Assembly (NCBI GenBank): GCA_026014595.1
Contig: JAOZHY010000048.1
Location: 306,501-370,500, forward strand
Direction of reading: 5' to 3'
Length of the DNA stretch: 64,000 nucleotides
Source of the DNA: Candidatus Bathyarchaeota archaeon
GTDB taxonomy: Archaea; Thermoproteota; Bathyarchaeia; Bathyarchaeales; Bathycorpusculaceae
Position numbers and translations under genes: made by a program. The notes under the pieces are model-generated. The model saw only the letters and a program-made list of their open reading frames with translations. It was not told where the DNA came from and made no database searches. This document shows, piece by piece, positions 1-8,990 of the stretch (position 1 is the stretch's first letter; every line of letters starts with the position of its first letter).

Positions 1-112
1 AATAAATAATTATTCTATGGCCTCTCCCTCTGAGAGCATCAATCATGTTAAGGGCAACCAATTCACCCCCGCCCACTTCATTTATTGTTGGACTAAAAAA
101 GCCAATATTCAT
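1..112 (-). CDS. Glycosyltransferase family 4, N-terminal fragment (cut by window edge)
   Basis: Only the first 37 codons are in the window; the gene continues off the left edge. They read MNIGFFSPTINEVGGGE and then a helix ending in RGRGHRIIIY. This is the usual start of a GT-B fold (GT4) glycosyltransferase: a first beta strand, a Gly-rich loop that contacts the acceptor, and a helix ending in RGH. A GT4 enzyme would add sugars from an activated nucleotide donor on the cytoplasmic side, which fits the glycan genes that follow on the same strand. The ATG has a GG-rich stretch about 8 bases upstream. The family is clear, the substrate unknown. Confidence 0.6.
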   Translation of the reverse strand, partial: MNIGFFSPTINEVGGGELVALNMIDALRGRGHRIIIY

Positions 113-162
113 AAAAATACACCCTTTTCCTTTTTCATCGGCTTGTGTTTGCGTTATACATG

Positions 163-1245
163 TTATTTGATTTTTAGAAAGTAGTTAATTCTGTTACCTT
201 GATTCCAATAGACATTGTACAAGCAATGCTGAATTTTGGGAATAGCACCGCCCTTGGCAATAACTGCCTCATAGTTCCATCTTGCAGTTTTGGTCCAACG
301 ATCTTTGTACTCTTCTGCTCCTCTTGCAAAATCAAAGATGGTAATCCCCTCATTGATACAGTGAATCATAGTATTAAATAGAGTCAAGTTTCCGACACTG
401 TACTTAGAGTATGCAGGATCAAATCCAGTAAGATAAGCATAATATCTCGACTTGTACTTAAAACCGTATACAGTTGATACTGGTTCATCAGATAATTCAT
501 ACAAATATAGGCCAAGCCAGCCTTTTTGAGAAAAAGATTGGGCAATGTCTAAATGAAAATCTCTCATTTTTTTATCCGCGTATATCCCTGAAAAACGCCG
601 GGATGTCCATCTTTTCTGATGTAACTCAAAAAAGAGTGGCATCCCTATATTAAATAAACGCGTATCGGAATAATCAAGCCATTTTGTTTTAAAACTATTT
701 TCAACTTTCCTAAATTTCCTACGTATGTCATATCTAACATTTGAACCAAAACTTTTGAGAAGATTTTCTGCAGTTTTGGGAAGAGCTAGATAGGGGCACC
801 TATGAATTCTTGTTATATTGTTAGAAAAATGGCCTATTAATGGTAAATATTCGGCTGTTTCAGGTATCTCTCGAAGATCAATACAATCATATTTTTCTCG
901 AATTTTACGTATATGATTAATGAAGAGTTTTAGGCAATCTTCACTTTTTTCGGCAATTATGAAGTTTTGGTAGTCTGAATCTGGTGTTCCAATAAATTCG
1001 ATTTTACCCCTTCGAAGACCAAACATTGTGTGTACTGAGTACATAAGAGGAGCTATCCCAATGATTCTGTTATTTTCTTCGGCTAATAAAAGCAAGAGCT
1101 TCTTGTCTTTGCCGAAGTGTTTCCACCATGTTGAAAGCCACTCCCATGTAGAGAAAACTGTATGGTCACACCTTGCTAAAACGTCGTTCCAACTTTCCCT
1201 AAGAGATAGGAAATCATGATACGTGTTTACTTCAACTATGCGCAT
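163..1245 (-). CDS. CelD/BioF2-like GNAT acyltransferase
   Basis: A 360-residue protein of the CelD/BcsL-type acetyltransferase family (Acetyltransf_6). The N-terminus carries the family's aromatic motif (TVFSTWEWLSTWW, about residues 29-41). The C-terminal half holds the GNAT fold, with a GFDPAYSKYSVGNLTLF segment and an IFDFARGAEEYK motif near residue 310. Members usually acylate sugars or cell-surface polymers from acyl-CoA, and the surrounding glycosyltransferases fit that role. No signal peptide is seen, so it should act in the cytoplasm. The exact acyl donor and acceptor cannot be read from sequence. Confidence 0.8.
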   Translation of the reverse strand: MRIVEVNTYHDFLSLRESWNDVLARCDHTVFSTWEWLSTWWKHFGKDKKLLLLLAEENNRIIGIAPLMYSVHTMFGLRRGKIEFIGTPDSDYQNFIIAEKSEDCLKLFINHIRKIREKYDCIDLREIPETAEYLPLIGHFSNNITRIHRCPYLALPKTAENLLKSFGSNVRYDIRRKFRKVENSFKTKWLDYSDTRLFNIGMPLFFELHQKRWTSRRFSGIYADKKMRDFHLDIAQSFSQKGWLGLYLYELSDEPVSTVYGFKYKSRYYAYLTGFDPAYSKYSVGNLTLFNTMIHCINEGITIFDFARGAEEYKDRWTKTARWNYEAVIAKGGAIPKIQHCLYNVYWNQGNRINYFLKIK

Positions 1246-1295
1246 TCGACAACTCCAACTGGTTTTTTATTTGAATATCTAATTATTAATTGAAA

Positions 1296-2255
1296 TTATA
1301 ATAGAACTTTATCGAGGCCAGTAACGCAAACGAAAAGTGCGGAGAGGGAAGCAAGGATGCTATAGCATGTAGTGAAAGATCTATCTGAAAACAGCGATAA
1401 GATGCTCTGGAACAAGCGACCTACAGCTAGGCGTATCATCCACACTCTAGAGCTATTTGCTTTTTTGAAAAATTTCGCAACACTTATCCCATTGTGAATC
1501 GCATGTTTAACAATGTAAGCTACCCTTAATCGGTTCTTAGAAAGTTGATGGTAAACCTTTGCATCCGGCACATACAGCAGCTTGTAATTTGATTTGATAA
1601 GGGTCTCACAGAAATCAACATCTTCCCCGCATAAAATTAGCTTTCCCCGCCTGGTAGTCCCTAAAGCCTCATCAAATCTTGTTGCATTGAAAATTTCTCG
1701 TTTAAAAGCTGCGTTTGATGTTATAATCCCCCGAACTAATTTTGGTTCCTTCCCCTCATCAAAAAGTCCCAACGCTGGTTTCACAAAAATTTTGTTTGGA
1801 ATTAGATTAGAATTAACTGGAAGAACTGGCCCGCCTACTCCTACAATAGAAGAGGAATATTGAAATCCAGATAAAAGACAATTGAGCCAATATTGATCAA
1901 CGACACAGTCATCATCAGTGTAGGCTACGATGGAACCCTTTGATAGTTCAGCGCCTTTATTTCTGGCATAGGCTAAGCCGAATCGTTTTTCAACAATGAG
2001 ACGAATTTCTGGAAACTGTTGGAGAAGCCTGTGCGTGCCATCAGTGGAACCGCCATCCACTATCACAATTTCGTAGCATGTTTTGGGATACTTCAAAGCG
2101 AAGAGGGAGTCGAGACATTTTTTCAGAAGCCTCTTTCTATTGTAAGTGCAAATTACGATTGAAACAAATGGTGATGTATTATGCTTTGAAGACATTAATG
2201 GGTCTCTCTTTTCATCTAGCGTTGATTTCAGCATATCGCAAGACATAATACACAA
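1296..2255 (-). CDS. Glycosyltransferase family 2
   Basis: A GT-A fold glycosyltransferase. The nucleotide-binding start is VSIVICTYNR (about residue 31), followed by IVIVDGGSTDGT and a metal-binding acidic TDDDC motif near residue 114, then a CGEDVDFCETLIK acceptor-side motif. The C-terminal end has hydrophobic stretches that may hold it at the membrane. The first ATG lacks a clear ribosome binding site; ATG at codon 21 (position 2195) is an alternative, and the conserved domain starts after it. It probably transfers one sugar of a surface glycan. The donor is unknown. Confidence 0.85.
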   Translation of the reverse strand: MCIMSCDMLKSTLDEKRDPLMSSKHNTSPFVSIVICTYNRKRLLKKCLDSLFALKYPKTCYEIVIVDGGSTDGTHRLLQQFPEIRLIVEKRFGLAYARNKGAELSKGSIVAYTDDDCVVDQYWLNCLLSGFQYSSSIVGVGGPVLPVNSNLIPNKIFVKPALGLFDEGKEPKLVRGIITSNAAFKREIFNATRFDEALGTTRRGKLILCGEDVDFCETLIKSNYKLLYVPDAKVYHQLSKNRLRVAYIVKHAIHNGISVAKFFKKANSSRVWMIRLAVGRLFQSILSLFSDRSFTTCYSILASLSALFVCVTGLDKVLL

Positions 2256-2368
2256 TATTTATTAGTATAGAAAGATATTAGTATGCTTGGAGAACAAATA
2301 AACACTAAAACATAATAATTCGGTTAAAACATAAAACAATCGCGCTCCAAAAGAAAAGAGGAAACGAA
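2256..2368. promoter_or_regulatory. Divergent promoter region between a GT2 and a beta-helix gene
   Basis: AT-rich gap between two divergent genes. A TATA-like stretch about 25-30 bases before the minus-strand ATG at 2255 would suit a short-leader transcript. On the plus side, AT-rich blocks around 2300-2335 precede a GA-rich AGAGGAAAC binding site just before the ATG at 2369. No operator repeat was recognised. Confidence 0.4.
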
Positions 2369-3676
2369 ATGGCCGTAAAAACAAAAAGTCCCAGGTTTCC
2401 CGCGATACTCCTCATCACAATTATATTCATCGGCGGTTTTATTGGCGGGCATGCATACTCTTTGTTGATGAGCAGCGTCACAATATCGAGCAGTGGGCAA
2501 ATTGGGCAAACAGGAAATGATGTTTACGCCGCTAGTGGTTATCCAAACGACATCCAAGCTGCTGTGAACTCAATTAGTTTATCGGGAGGCACCGTTCACA
2601 TTCCTGCTGGAACTTTCAACTGGAATCATCAATCTGTCAATATTCCCGGAGGCGTAAATATTATGGGCGCCTCACCTGCTGGGTGTAATGGGCATGAAGC
2701 AAACTGGACAAGCTATACCGCAACTACAATATTGCATAATTCTGCTCCTCCTTTTTATGAAATGTTTAATATCGATGGCTCAAACGGAAAACCAGTTCGA
2801 ATTTCAGGAATACAGTTTGAATGCGATCCTCTCACAGGTGGTGATGACGGCGTTAACGGTGTTGCCATCTTAGTTGAGGCTTGCATTAATTACCGCATAG
2901 ACCATTGCACATTCATAAACTTCCCTCAAATGGCAGTTTATGTTGGCTCCAGCAATTCTGTTACTTCAAGAGGAGTAATTGACCATTGTGTGGTTGACAA
3001 CCCATACAAGCTTTCAGGATCAGGATGGTTATGGGGCTACGGATTTTATGCAGGAAACGATTTTTTCAAAATTGAAGACTGGGATTCTGACATAACACAC
3101 TTCGCAGGCAGATATGATAACATGCCCTACGGAACCACGGTGATGGTGGTTGAGGACTGTCATTTTTCAAGATGCAGACACGCTACGGATGGAATAACTG
3201 GTGCATGGGGAATAATACGTTTCAATCTCGTAGATAATAGCATTCCACCGTATGGCGACATCGACTCACATGGTTCCGCTTCTTGGGTTAGTGCCAGAGG
3301 ATTCGAAGTTTACAACAACACAATGATTCAAACACCAGCAGATGATGACAGTTATGGTAATGGAGATATAGCAGTTCGCTTACGCGATGGGTCAGGCTTA
3401 ATCTACAACAATACGTTTATAGTGTCACCAAGCAATACAGGTCGTGCGTACTTCATTTATTTAGATGATGACGACGACTATTACGGAAATTATCCCATAA
3501 CAAAAGTAAGTCAGACGTATATCTGGAGCAACACTTATACTGGTAGCAGTTTTCTAAACAACCGTGGTGGCTATACCCAAAACGTTGACTACTTCCTTCG
3601 GGCACCAACACAGGCTCAAGATGGCTTCACTTATGCGCCTTACACATATCCTCATCCGCTAACATTGCAATCATAA
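2369..3676 (+). CDS. Secreted right-handed beta-helix (pectate-lyase-fold) protein
   Basis: A 435-residue exported protein. It starts with basic residues and one hydrophobic segment (about residues 13-34, AILLITIIFIGGFIGG), which can act as a signal peptide or membrane anchor. The mature part begins with a Ser/Thr-rich stretch, then ASGYPNDIQAAVNSI and GGTVHIPAGTF, the typical cap of a parallel beta-helix of the pectate lyase superfamily. Repeated Asn/His-rich rungs follow, such as YRIDHCTFINF and YEVYNNT-like turns. No C-terminal anchor is seen. It is the only plus-strand gene in the glycan cluster and may bind or cut surface polysaccharide. Activity is not established. Confidence 0.75.
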   Translation: MAVKTKSPRFPAILLITIIFIGGFIGGHAYSLLMSSVTISSSGQIGQTGNDVYAASGYPNDIQAAVNSISLSGGTVHIPAGTFNWNHQSVNIPGGVNIMGASPAGCNGHEANWTSYTATTILHNSAPPFYEMFNIDGSNGKPVRISGIQFECDPLTGGDDGVNGVAILVEACINYRIDHCTFINFPQMAVYVGSSNSVTSRGVIDHCVVDNPYKLSGSGWLWGYGFYAGNDFFKIEDWDSDITHFAGRYDNMPYGTTVMVVEDCHFSRCRHATDGITGAWGIIRFNLVDNSIPPYGDIDSHGSASWVSARGFEVYNNTMIQTPADDDSYGNGDIAVRLRDGSGLIYNNTFIVSPSNTGRAYFIYLDDDDDYYGNYPITKVSQTYIWSNTYTGSSFLNNRGGYTQNVDYFLRAPTQAQDGFTYAPYTYPHPLTLQS

Positions 3677-3773
3677 AACAAATCAACCTATGTGTTACCT
3701 AGGCACTCCATTTATGAGGTCACATTGACATTCACGGCTCCAATTCGCGAAAGAAGCGGTGATGAGTTTATGT

Positions 3774-4826
3774 CTATGGCTCTAACTTCACTGATCTCTT
3801 TTCATCGAGAGACTTTTGGATGCATTCCAGTAATTGTATAGCTTTCCTTCCATCTTCTGGTGTGACCGGTGGCGGAAGGTCTTCTTTTATTGCGTGTATA
3901 TAGCTATTTATTAGATTTAGGGTGGGCAACACTTTCTTTTTACGTAGGTAGAGGTTTGCGAATTTTCCCCATTTTTGAAGTACACGTTTTCCATCCGTAA
4001 GAAAGCCTCTTGCTACATTGGCAACTGTGAATGGGGGTTTTTCGGTTTTCTCTAAGAAATAGTCGAATTCTCGGAATATTTGTATTCGCCTTCCTGTGAA
4101 GTCCTCAAGTTCATAAACTATATCTGTTTCATGCGATACCCAAGAAAGGTCAATAAGCCCATAACTGTCGCTAGCTGTCCGCAAAAGAACGGAAAAGTGA
4201 TCATAAACAGGATGCTTAACTTTGTTTCCTACAGCATAAACTTCAGTTATATCTCTCAAGAAATGCAGTTGTAAATAGGCAAGATGACAGCAAACCTCCC
4301 AAATTATTCCCTTCTGCTCGGGTAAAACATTCCACGCAGGCGCCAACTTCTGGGCGTATAACAGGTCAAAACTCTCCTTTTGAGTGGTTGTAAAACTGAA
4401 AAGAGGAAAATTGCCTGAGTCAACCATGGATTTAGCTTTTTGGATATTCGGAGCAAAAATTTGGTTATGACCAATGCACAGTTTAGTTCCATGCTTCTTA
4501 ACTTCATTTATTATTTCATCACATTCAGAGACACTTAACGCCATAGGTTTCTCCACAAGAACAGCAGGAACGAACTTTGATGCATCGCAGACTATTCTTG
4601 CATGAGTAGAAACTGGAGTACAAATGTCAACTAAATCTAGTTTCTCCTTTTCGAACATCTCAATATAATTTCCAAATGTCTTCGGAACATTAAACTCGGC
4701 AGCAAGACTTTTAGCCCGCTCAATATTTAAATCTGCTAAACCAACAACTTCCACATCAACAAGTCGTTTGTAAGCCTTTATATGAAGGGGCGCTATGCCA
4801 CCACAACCAATTACACCTACTTTCAT
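3774..4826 (-). CDS. Gfo/Idh/MocA family sugar dehydrogenase
   Basis: A 350-residue NAD(P)-dependent oxidoreductase. The Rossmann fold is at the very N-terminus (VGVIGCGGIAPLHIKAY, residues 3-19). The dinucleotide-binding region is followed by DICTPVSTHA and the signature VEKPMALS (Lys of the EKP motif, about residue 93), and a GHNQIFAPN segment follows. Family members oxidise or reduce sugar carbons, often on nucleotide sugars before amination. With the DegT aminotransferase at 10978-12102 it could help make an amino sugar, though a second such dehydrogenase lies at 8991-10028. Substrate not known. Confidence 0.85.
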   Translation of the reverse strand: MKVGVIGCGGIAPLHIKAYKRLVDVEVVGLADLNIERAKSLAAEFNVPKTFGNYIEMFEKEKLDLVDICTPVSTHARIVCDASKFVPAVLVEKPMALSVSECDEIINEVKKHGTKLCIGHNQIFAPNIQKAKSMVDSGNFPLFSFTTTQKESFDLLYAQKLAPAWNVLPEQKGIIWEVCCHLAYLQLHFLRDITEVYAVGNKVKHPVYDHFSVLLRTASDSYGLIDLSWVSHETDIVYELEDFTGRRIQIFREFDYFLEKTEKPPFTVANVARGFLTDGKRVLQKWGKFANLYLRKKKVLPTLNLINSYIHAIKEDLPPPVTPEDGRKAIQLLECIQKSLDEKRSVKLEP

Positions 4827-4932
4827 ATCTTTTCCTCCGGCAGTATAACTTATATTTGATATTTTGATTTCTATTTCTTAATTTTATGAATCCATCGTAA
4901 ATCCTTTAAAACAATGTCCAAGATAGCTATTG

Positions 4933-5847
4933 TCAGTTTGTATTCAAGTGGCTTCTAATTAAACCAAGAATCCAAGCTGTTCGCTTAAATGCATAATGAA
5001 GCGGTAAAAGTAAGACCTTTTTCTGCCTTGTCAAAAAATAAGCTTTAGGCAAACGCAAAAATTCTGCCATAACCGCAACAGGAGGAAGAAACTTTAACAA
5101 GTCCACGCTAGCTCTGTTTTTGCGCAAAAGAGAGGGCCAGCCATAACCATGCCAAAAATACTCTTGCCAAAGAGCACTCCAAGTCTGTCGGCGTTTCTCA
5201 TAAAAAAGCGCCGCTGTTATGTAAATCGACCAGCCGGAAACTCTCATTCTATACTCAACATCGTTATCTTCTCCTGCACCTTTAATACTCGTGTCAAAAC
5301 CACCCACACCTCTTATAGCCTCTGTTCTGTAAATACACCCAGACGCACCAAGTGATTTTGCGCTTGTTTTTCCTTCAGACATAGTATGTACAAGAAACTC
5401 TACATTCTCAAGTGCCGCCACTAAACTCTCATGGCATCGGTTGAGGTTAACGCCATATTTGCCTTTGGCTATTCCAGCGTCAAGATTTCTATTCATAAAC
5501 TCAAATTGTTTCCTTAGAAATTCTTTTGACAGAACCATGTCACCATCGACCCATACAATGTAATCTCCTAATGCCTCGTCGACAACCATTTGTCTTGCTT
5601 TCCCAAGCCCTTGATTTTCTTGAAAAATTTTTGTCTGGATATCTGCATTGCCTATGCTTCCACGGACTATTTCTAGAGTTTTATCTCGGCTGTACCCATC
5701 CACAATTATGATCTCGATTAATTCGTGAGGAAAGTCTTGGTTGAGCACACTGTCCAATGCTTCTTTGACTGTTAACTCAGAATTTTTAAGGCACATACCC
5801 ACAGTAATTTTAGGTTTAGGAAAATCTGGCGTCATTTTTTCAACCAA
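4933..5847 (-). CDS. Glycosyltransferase family 2 (tandem copy A)
   Basis: A GT-A glycosyltransferase of 304 residues. KITVGMCLKNSE starts the fold, then IEIIIVDGYSRDKT, a GLGKARQMVVDEA helix, the metal-binding VDGDMVL motif, and GAGEDNDVEYRMR on the acceptor side. The C-terminus (TRQKKVLLLPLHYAFKRTAW) matches the next gene closely, so the two look like a tandem duplication. The first codon is TTG at 5847; ATG at codon 5 (5835) is an alternative. It probably works in the same surface-glycan pathway as its neighbour on a different acceptor. Confidence 0.85.
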   Translation of the reverse strand: MVEKMTPDFPKPKITVGMCLKNSELTVKEALDSVLNQDFPHELIEIIIVDGYSRDKTLEIVRGSIGNADIQTKIFQENQGLGKARQMVVDEALGDYIVWVDGDMVLSKEFLRKQFEFMNRNLDAGIAKGKYGVNLNRCHESLVAALENVEFLVHTMSEGKTSAKSLGASGCIYRTEAIRGVGGFDTSIKGAGEDNDVEYRMRVSGWSIYITAALFYEKRRQTWSALWQEYFWHGYGWPSLLRKNRASVDLLKFLPPVAVMAEFLRLPKAYFLTRQKKVLLLPLHYAFKRTAWILGLIRSHLNTN

Positions 5848-5877
5848 GTTATCTTTTGATTTATGGGAAATGGAAAA

Positions 5878-6786
5878 CTAAAACCTTGGCTGGTATGACT
5901 GTCGATGACTTCTGAAAAAACCCACATACCATGCTGTAAGTTTGAAAACATTTTGAAACGGTAATAGAAAAACCTTCTTTTGACGGGTTAACTTGAAAAG
6001 GACACGGCTTTGAAGCAGGCCAACTAAAAACCCAGCAGGTGGGAACATTCTATAATGTTTAATGATGCCTGGTTTTTTGTGAAGAAAGTAATGTGTGTGA
6101 TATCCGCGCAACCAATATCTTCGCCACAAGTTTTTCCATGTTAACTGATGCCGTTCATAATCAAGATAACGTGCATCAATAGCGCCTAGTAACCAGCCAG
6201 TAGCTCTCATTTTTAATTCAGCATCCCAATCTTCGCAATACCCTTTTAGATTCCTATCGAAACCTCCAGCTTGTCGTATAGCTTCAGTTCGATAAATACA
6301 GCCACTTGTTCCTAAAACCTTGCCAACCGCTTTTTTTGAGGTGAAATCAACCATCTTGCCAGCAACACGTGAGTATCCTTCTAATGTTGCAAGCAAATTC
6401 TCTCCTGGCTCCAATGCTTGTTTTCCTTTTACGATGCCCATTTCTGGATGACTGTCGATGAATTTGAATAATATGCTAACAAAATTTTTGGACAAAATCA
6501 TGTCCCCGTCGACCCAGACGATATATTTACCTTCTGCGTTGTCCACTACTATCTGTCTCGCATAACCAAGGCCGTTATGTTCGCTGAAGAATTTGCTTTT
6601 TATGACTGCTTTCTCGAGGCTTTCTCTAATGATATCTAAAGTCTCATCTTCACTTTGACCATCGACAACAATTAACTCTGTCAATTCGAGTGGGAAATCT
6701 TGAGCTTTGATGCTTTCAATAGTTTCACGGATAGTAGAGGCGTTGTTTCTTACACAAACCCCAATCGTAACTATAGGCGTTTTCAT
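5878..6786 (-). CDS. Glycosyltransferase family 2 (tandem copy B)
   Basis: Paralogue of the preceding GT2 with the same order of motifs: VTIGVCVRNNAS, LIVVDGQSEDET, GLGYARQIVVDNA, VDGDMILS, GYCEDWDAELKMR and the C-terminal TRQKKVFLLPFQNVFKLTAW. The start at 6786 (ATG) is preferred because GAGG lies about 10 bases before it; the frame stays open to a TTG at 6804. The VDGDM motif is the expected divalent-metal/donor site. It is a probable cytoplasmic transferase, with no substantial membrane helix apparent. Confidence 0.85.
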   Translation of the reverse strand: MKTPIVTIGVCVRNNASTIRETIESIKAQDFPLELTELIVVDGQSEDETLDIIRESLEKAVIKSKFFSEHNGLGYARQIVVDNAEGKYIVWVDGDMILSKNFVSILFKFIDSHPEMGIVKGKQALEPGENLLATLEGYSRVAGKMVDFTSKKAVGKVLGTSGCIYRTEAIRQAGGFDRNLKGYCEDWDAELKMRATGWLLGAIDARYLDYERHQLTWKNLWRRYWLRGYHTHYFLHKKPGIIKHYRMFPPAGFLVGLLQSRVLFKLTRQKKVFLLPFQNVFKLTAWYVGFFRSHRQSYQPRF

Positions 6787-6832
6787 GCGATAAACCTCGC
6801 TCAAAAGGACAGTTTGCAGCAGTTGTCAAGAA

Positions 6833-8011
6833 TTAGAGTAATTGTTTCTCTCTGAGTATGTCTTCAGTAAGTAAGACCCGTGATTCTTGTACCGTTTTCC
6901 ACTGGTTAATCCTTTTGCTTGTAACAAACGAAGCTAAAGCAACAAGCAATATGAAGTTATTTTGTAATATTTCGAGTATTATTGTTCGCGTCTTCCTTAC
7001 AAGCAGGGTAGGACAAAGAGCTATGAGGAACGCCAGCAAGAAAATCGGATATTCAACAAACATTACAATCGATACCAAGCCGAGGACCACGAGGAGCAGA
7101 GGATTAACGAGGTGAAGGAAAATTTCCGGAATTGCTATCTTCTTTGGAATGACCAATTTTCCACGGGTCAACAACATGAAGCATTTTGCCCAAAGACGTT
7201 GCAGTTGACGGGCTCGTCTAACCTTCAAGGTTACTTTGTTTCTCCAAACTGCAGGAAACGTCGTGTAGAAACCGATTTCAGGGATAAGGAGGGCACGATT
7301 ATTTTTCTGGACTATGTTTAATGCTGTGCCTGAGTCATCTGCTTCACGGTCGAACTCGTTAATGATATGATGTTTGTAAGCAGCGAATCCCCCTTGGAAG
7401 AAAATCGTCGAGTGAGTTTTAGATTCTCCGATGCGCCAAGATTGTACAGTATTGTCATAGAATTGTTCACCCATTGTAACCCATGAACCATGAGGATTAA
7501 GCAGCAACTCCCTTGCGGTAACAGCGCCAACAGTGGGATCAGATAAATAGGGTAAAGCTTTCAGCAATATGTCTGAAGGCCAGAAGCAATCCGCGTCTGA
7601 GATTATTATAACGTCGGCGTTTACAGATTTTAGGGCACGGTTTAAGCATTCTGTCTTTCCAAGGTGTTCTTTGCTATCATACACTTTAATCTTCGAAAAA
7701 GGGTTGTTAGTCAGATAGTGACTTATTTCGGCTAAAGTGTTGTCAGTTGAGGCATCGTTAACTAACACTGTTTCAATTTTCTCAGCAGGATATTCCACCC
7801 TGTTTAGGTTCTGTAGTTTTAAGCGGATTGTTTTCTCTTCGTTATGCAATGGCACCAGAATAGCAACGGATGGGCGATAGTTTTCGTCAATTTTCAGTTT
7901 CCATGGTTTTGCTGATTGCCTTTTCATCTGCAAAAAGTACAAGCTTGGGACGCCGATGAAAACCGTGACTAAAATGAACCAAGCAATTATGATCAAGCGT
8001 CTGCCTCGCAA
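6833..8011 (-). CDS. Membrane glycosyltransferase family 2 (processive-type)
   Basis: A 392-residue membrane GT2 with the layout of polysaccharide synthases. There is one N-terminal helix (about residues 5-27), a GT-A domain starting at VAILVPLHNEEKTI, VLVNDASTDNT, the metal motif SDADCFW, a FFQGGFAAY loop, and RRARQLQRLW, which stands where processive enzymes have their Q/R-x-x-RW motif. Two to three C-terminal membrane segments follow (about residues 300-365). This suggests polymerisation or export-coupled transfer of a surface sugar chain. The start codon is TTG; no ATG lies close upstream. Whether it is truly processive is an inference. Confidence 0.8.
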   Translation of the reverse strand: MRGRRLIIIAWFILVTVFIGVPSLYFLQMKRQSAKPWKLKIDENYRPSVAILVPLHNEEKTIRLKLQNLNRVEYPAEKIETVLVNDASTDNTLAEISHYLTNNPFSKIKVYDSKEHLGKTECLNRALKSVNADVIIISDADCFWPSDILLKALPYLSDPTVGAVTARELLLNPHGSWVTMGEQFYDNTVQSWRIGESKTHSTIFFQGGFAAYKHHIINEFDREADDSGTALNIVQKNNRALLIPEIGFYTTFPAVWRNKVTLKVRRARQLQRLWAKCFMLLTRGKLVIPKKIAIPEIFLHLVNPLLLVVLGLVSIVMFVEYPIFLLAFLIALCPTLLVRKTRTIILEILQNNFILLVALASFVTSKRINQWKTVQESRVLLTEDILREKQLL

Positions 8012-8072
8012 AACCTCATTAAACTTCGCTATAGATGAAAAGTAAAGCTACTTTGCAGAAAGAGAGAATGTG

Positions 8073-8984
8073 TCAATGTCCACTTTTCAAACGTTTCTGA
8101 AATAGTGCAAACGTTTCATGCGCTTGCTTCACAGTAGACGCGCCAACAGCAATACCTTTGAGATTTTCAAGACCAACTAAATAGTCAGCAGCTTCAGGAG
8201 GCTTGAAATATCCAGCTGCTAACACACTTATAGCCACCACCACGGGGCGAGAAAGATTTGAAAGCGCCTTTTCGCATTCCTCTCTTGAAGGATTCATTTG
8301 GAAACCAGCTTTATTGAATTGAGTAGCTATAACTGTTTCATCCAAGTTTATGTCCCATTCCTTGAATTTTCTCACGAGATAAGGAAAATTTCGAGTGTTA
8401 AAACCAGGTGTTATGTCACGTTCTGAGAGGTATGACACATACGATTTGAATAGCCAGTCAAGGTTTAAAGCCAATCCCATGTCGGTTAATACCTCGTGGA
8501 GCATAAGCGAAGTCAACTTTGCCTTTTTTCCAGCTGCCGAGTTTATCCTTGAGAGTTCGTAGGTTAGATATGTTTTCAGAAGACTTTTTGGATTCATCTG
8601 CAGCACTGCACCCAATCCGCCCAAAGCCGCTCCCAAATTTCCAGATATTGCTATCTGTTTTGCAATCTTTTTTGCTAAAGCAGGAGTGCCTGTTTGAGTA
8701 GCAATACGAACATACTCATACGCGTATGGAATTATTGCATAAAGCTCCACTTGTTCGAGCGTGTTTTTTTCTCGCATCATCTTCAAAAGTTGCAGGGTAA
8801 GGTCGCTCACGGAGAACATAAAACCATCGGCGCCGTTTTCGATTGCTGTCAAAACTATGTTTACTTTTTCGACATCGGAATCAGCATTTCCAATCCTATC
8901 CCTAGCGCGCTCTTGAGAAAGATGGCTTATGCCATGAAAAGGGTTGTCGCCTATGAGCAACGTTTTCCCCGATGCATTATTCAT
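8073..8984 (-). CDS. TIM-barrel-like protein of unknown function
   Basis: 303 residues with the rhythm of a TIM barrel: a strand-loop LLIGDNPFHGISHLS at the N-terminus, GADGFMFS, VELYAIIPY, LDETVIATQFNKAGF and a C-terminal LKGIAVGASTVKQAHETF that recalls the last strand of aldo/keto-reductase-type and phosphate-binding barrels. No catalytic set was recognised. It sits 6 bases downstream of a Gfo/Idh/MocA dehydrogenase on the same strand, so a role in sugar metabolism is reasonable but unproven. The name is by fold impression only. Confidence 0.55.
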   Translation of the reverse strand: MNNASGKTLLIGDNPFHGISHLSQERARDRIGNADSDVEKVNIVLTAIENGADGFMFSVSDLTLQLLKMMREKNTLEQVELYAIIPYAYEYVRIATQTGTPALAKKIAKQIAISGNLGAALGGLGAVLQMNPKSLLKTYLTYELSRINSAAGKKAKLTSLMLHEVLTDMGLALNLDWLFKSYVSYLSERDITPGFNTRNFPYLVRKFKEWDINLDETVIATQFNKAGFQMNPSREECEKALSNLSRPVVVAISVLAAGYFKPPEAADYLVGLENLKGIAVGASTVKQAHETFALFQKRLKSGH

Positions 8985-8990
8985 TGACGG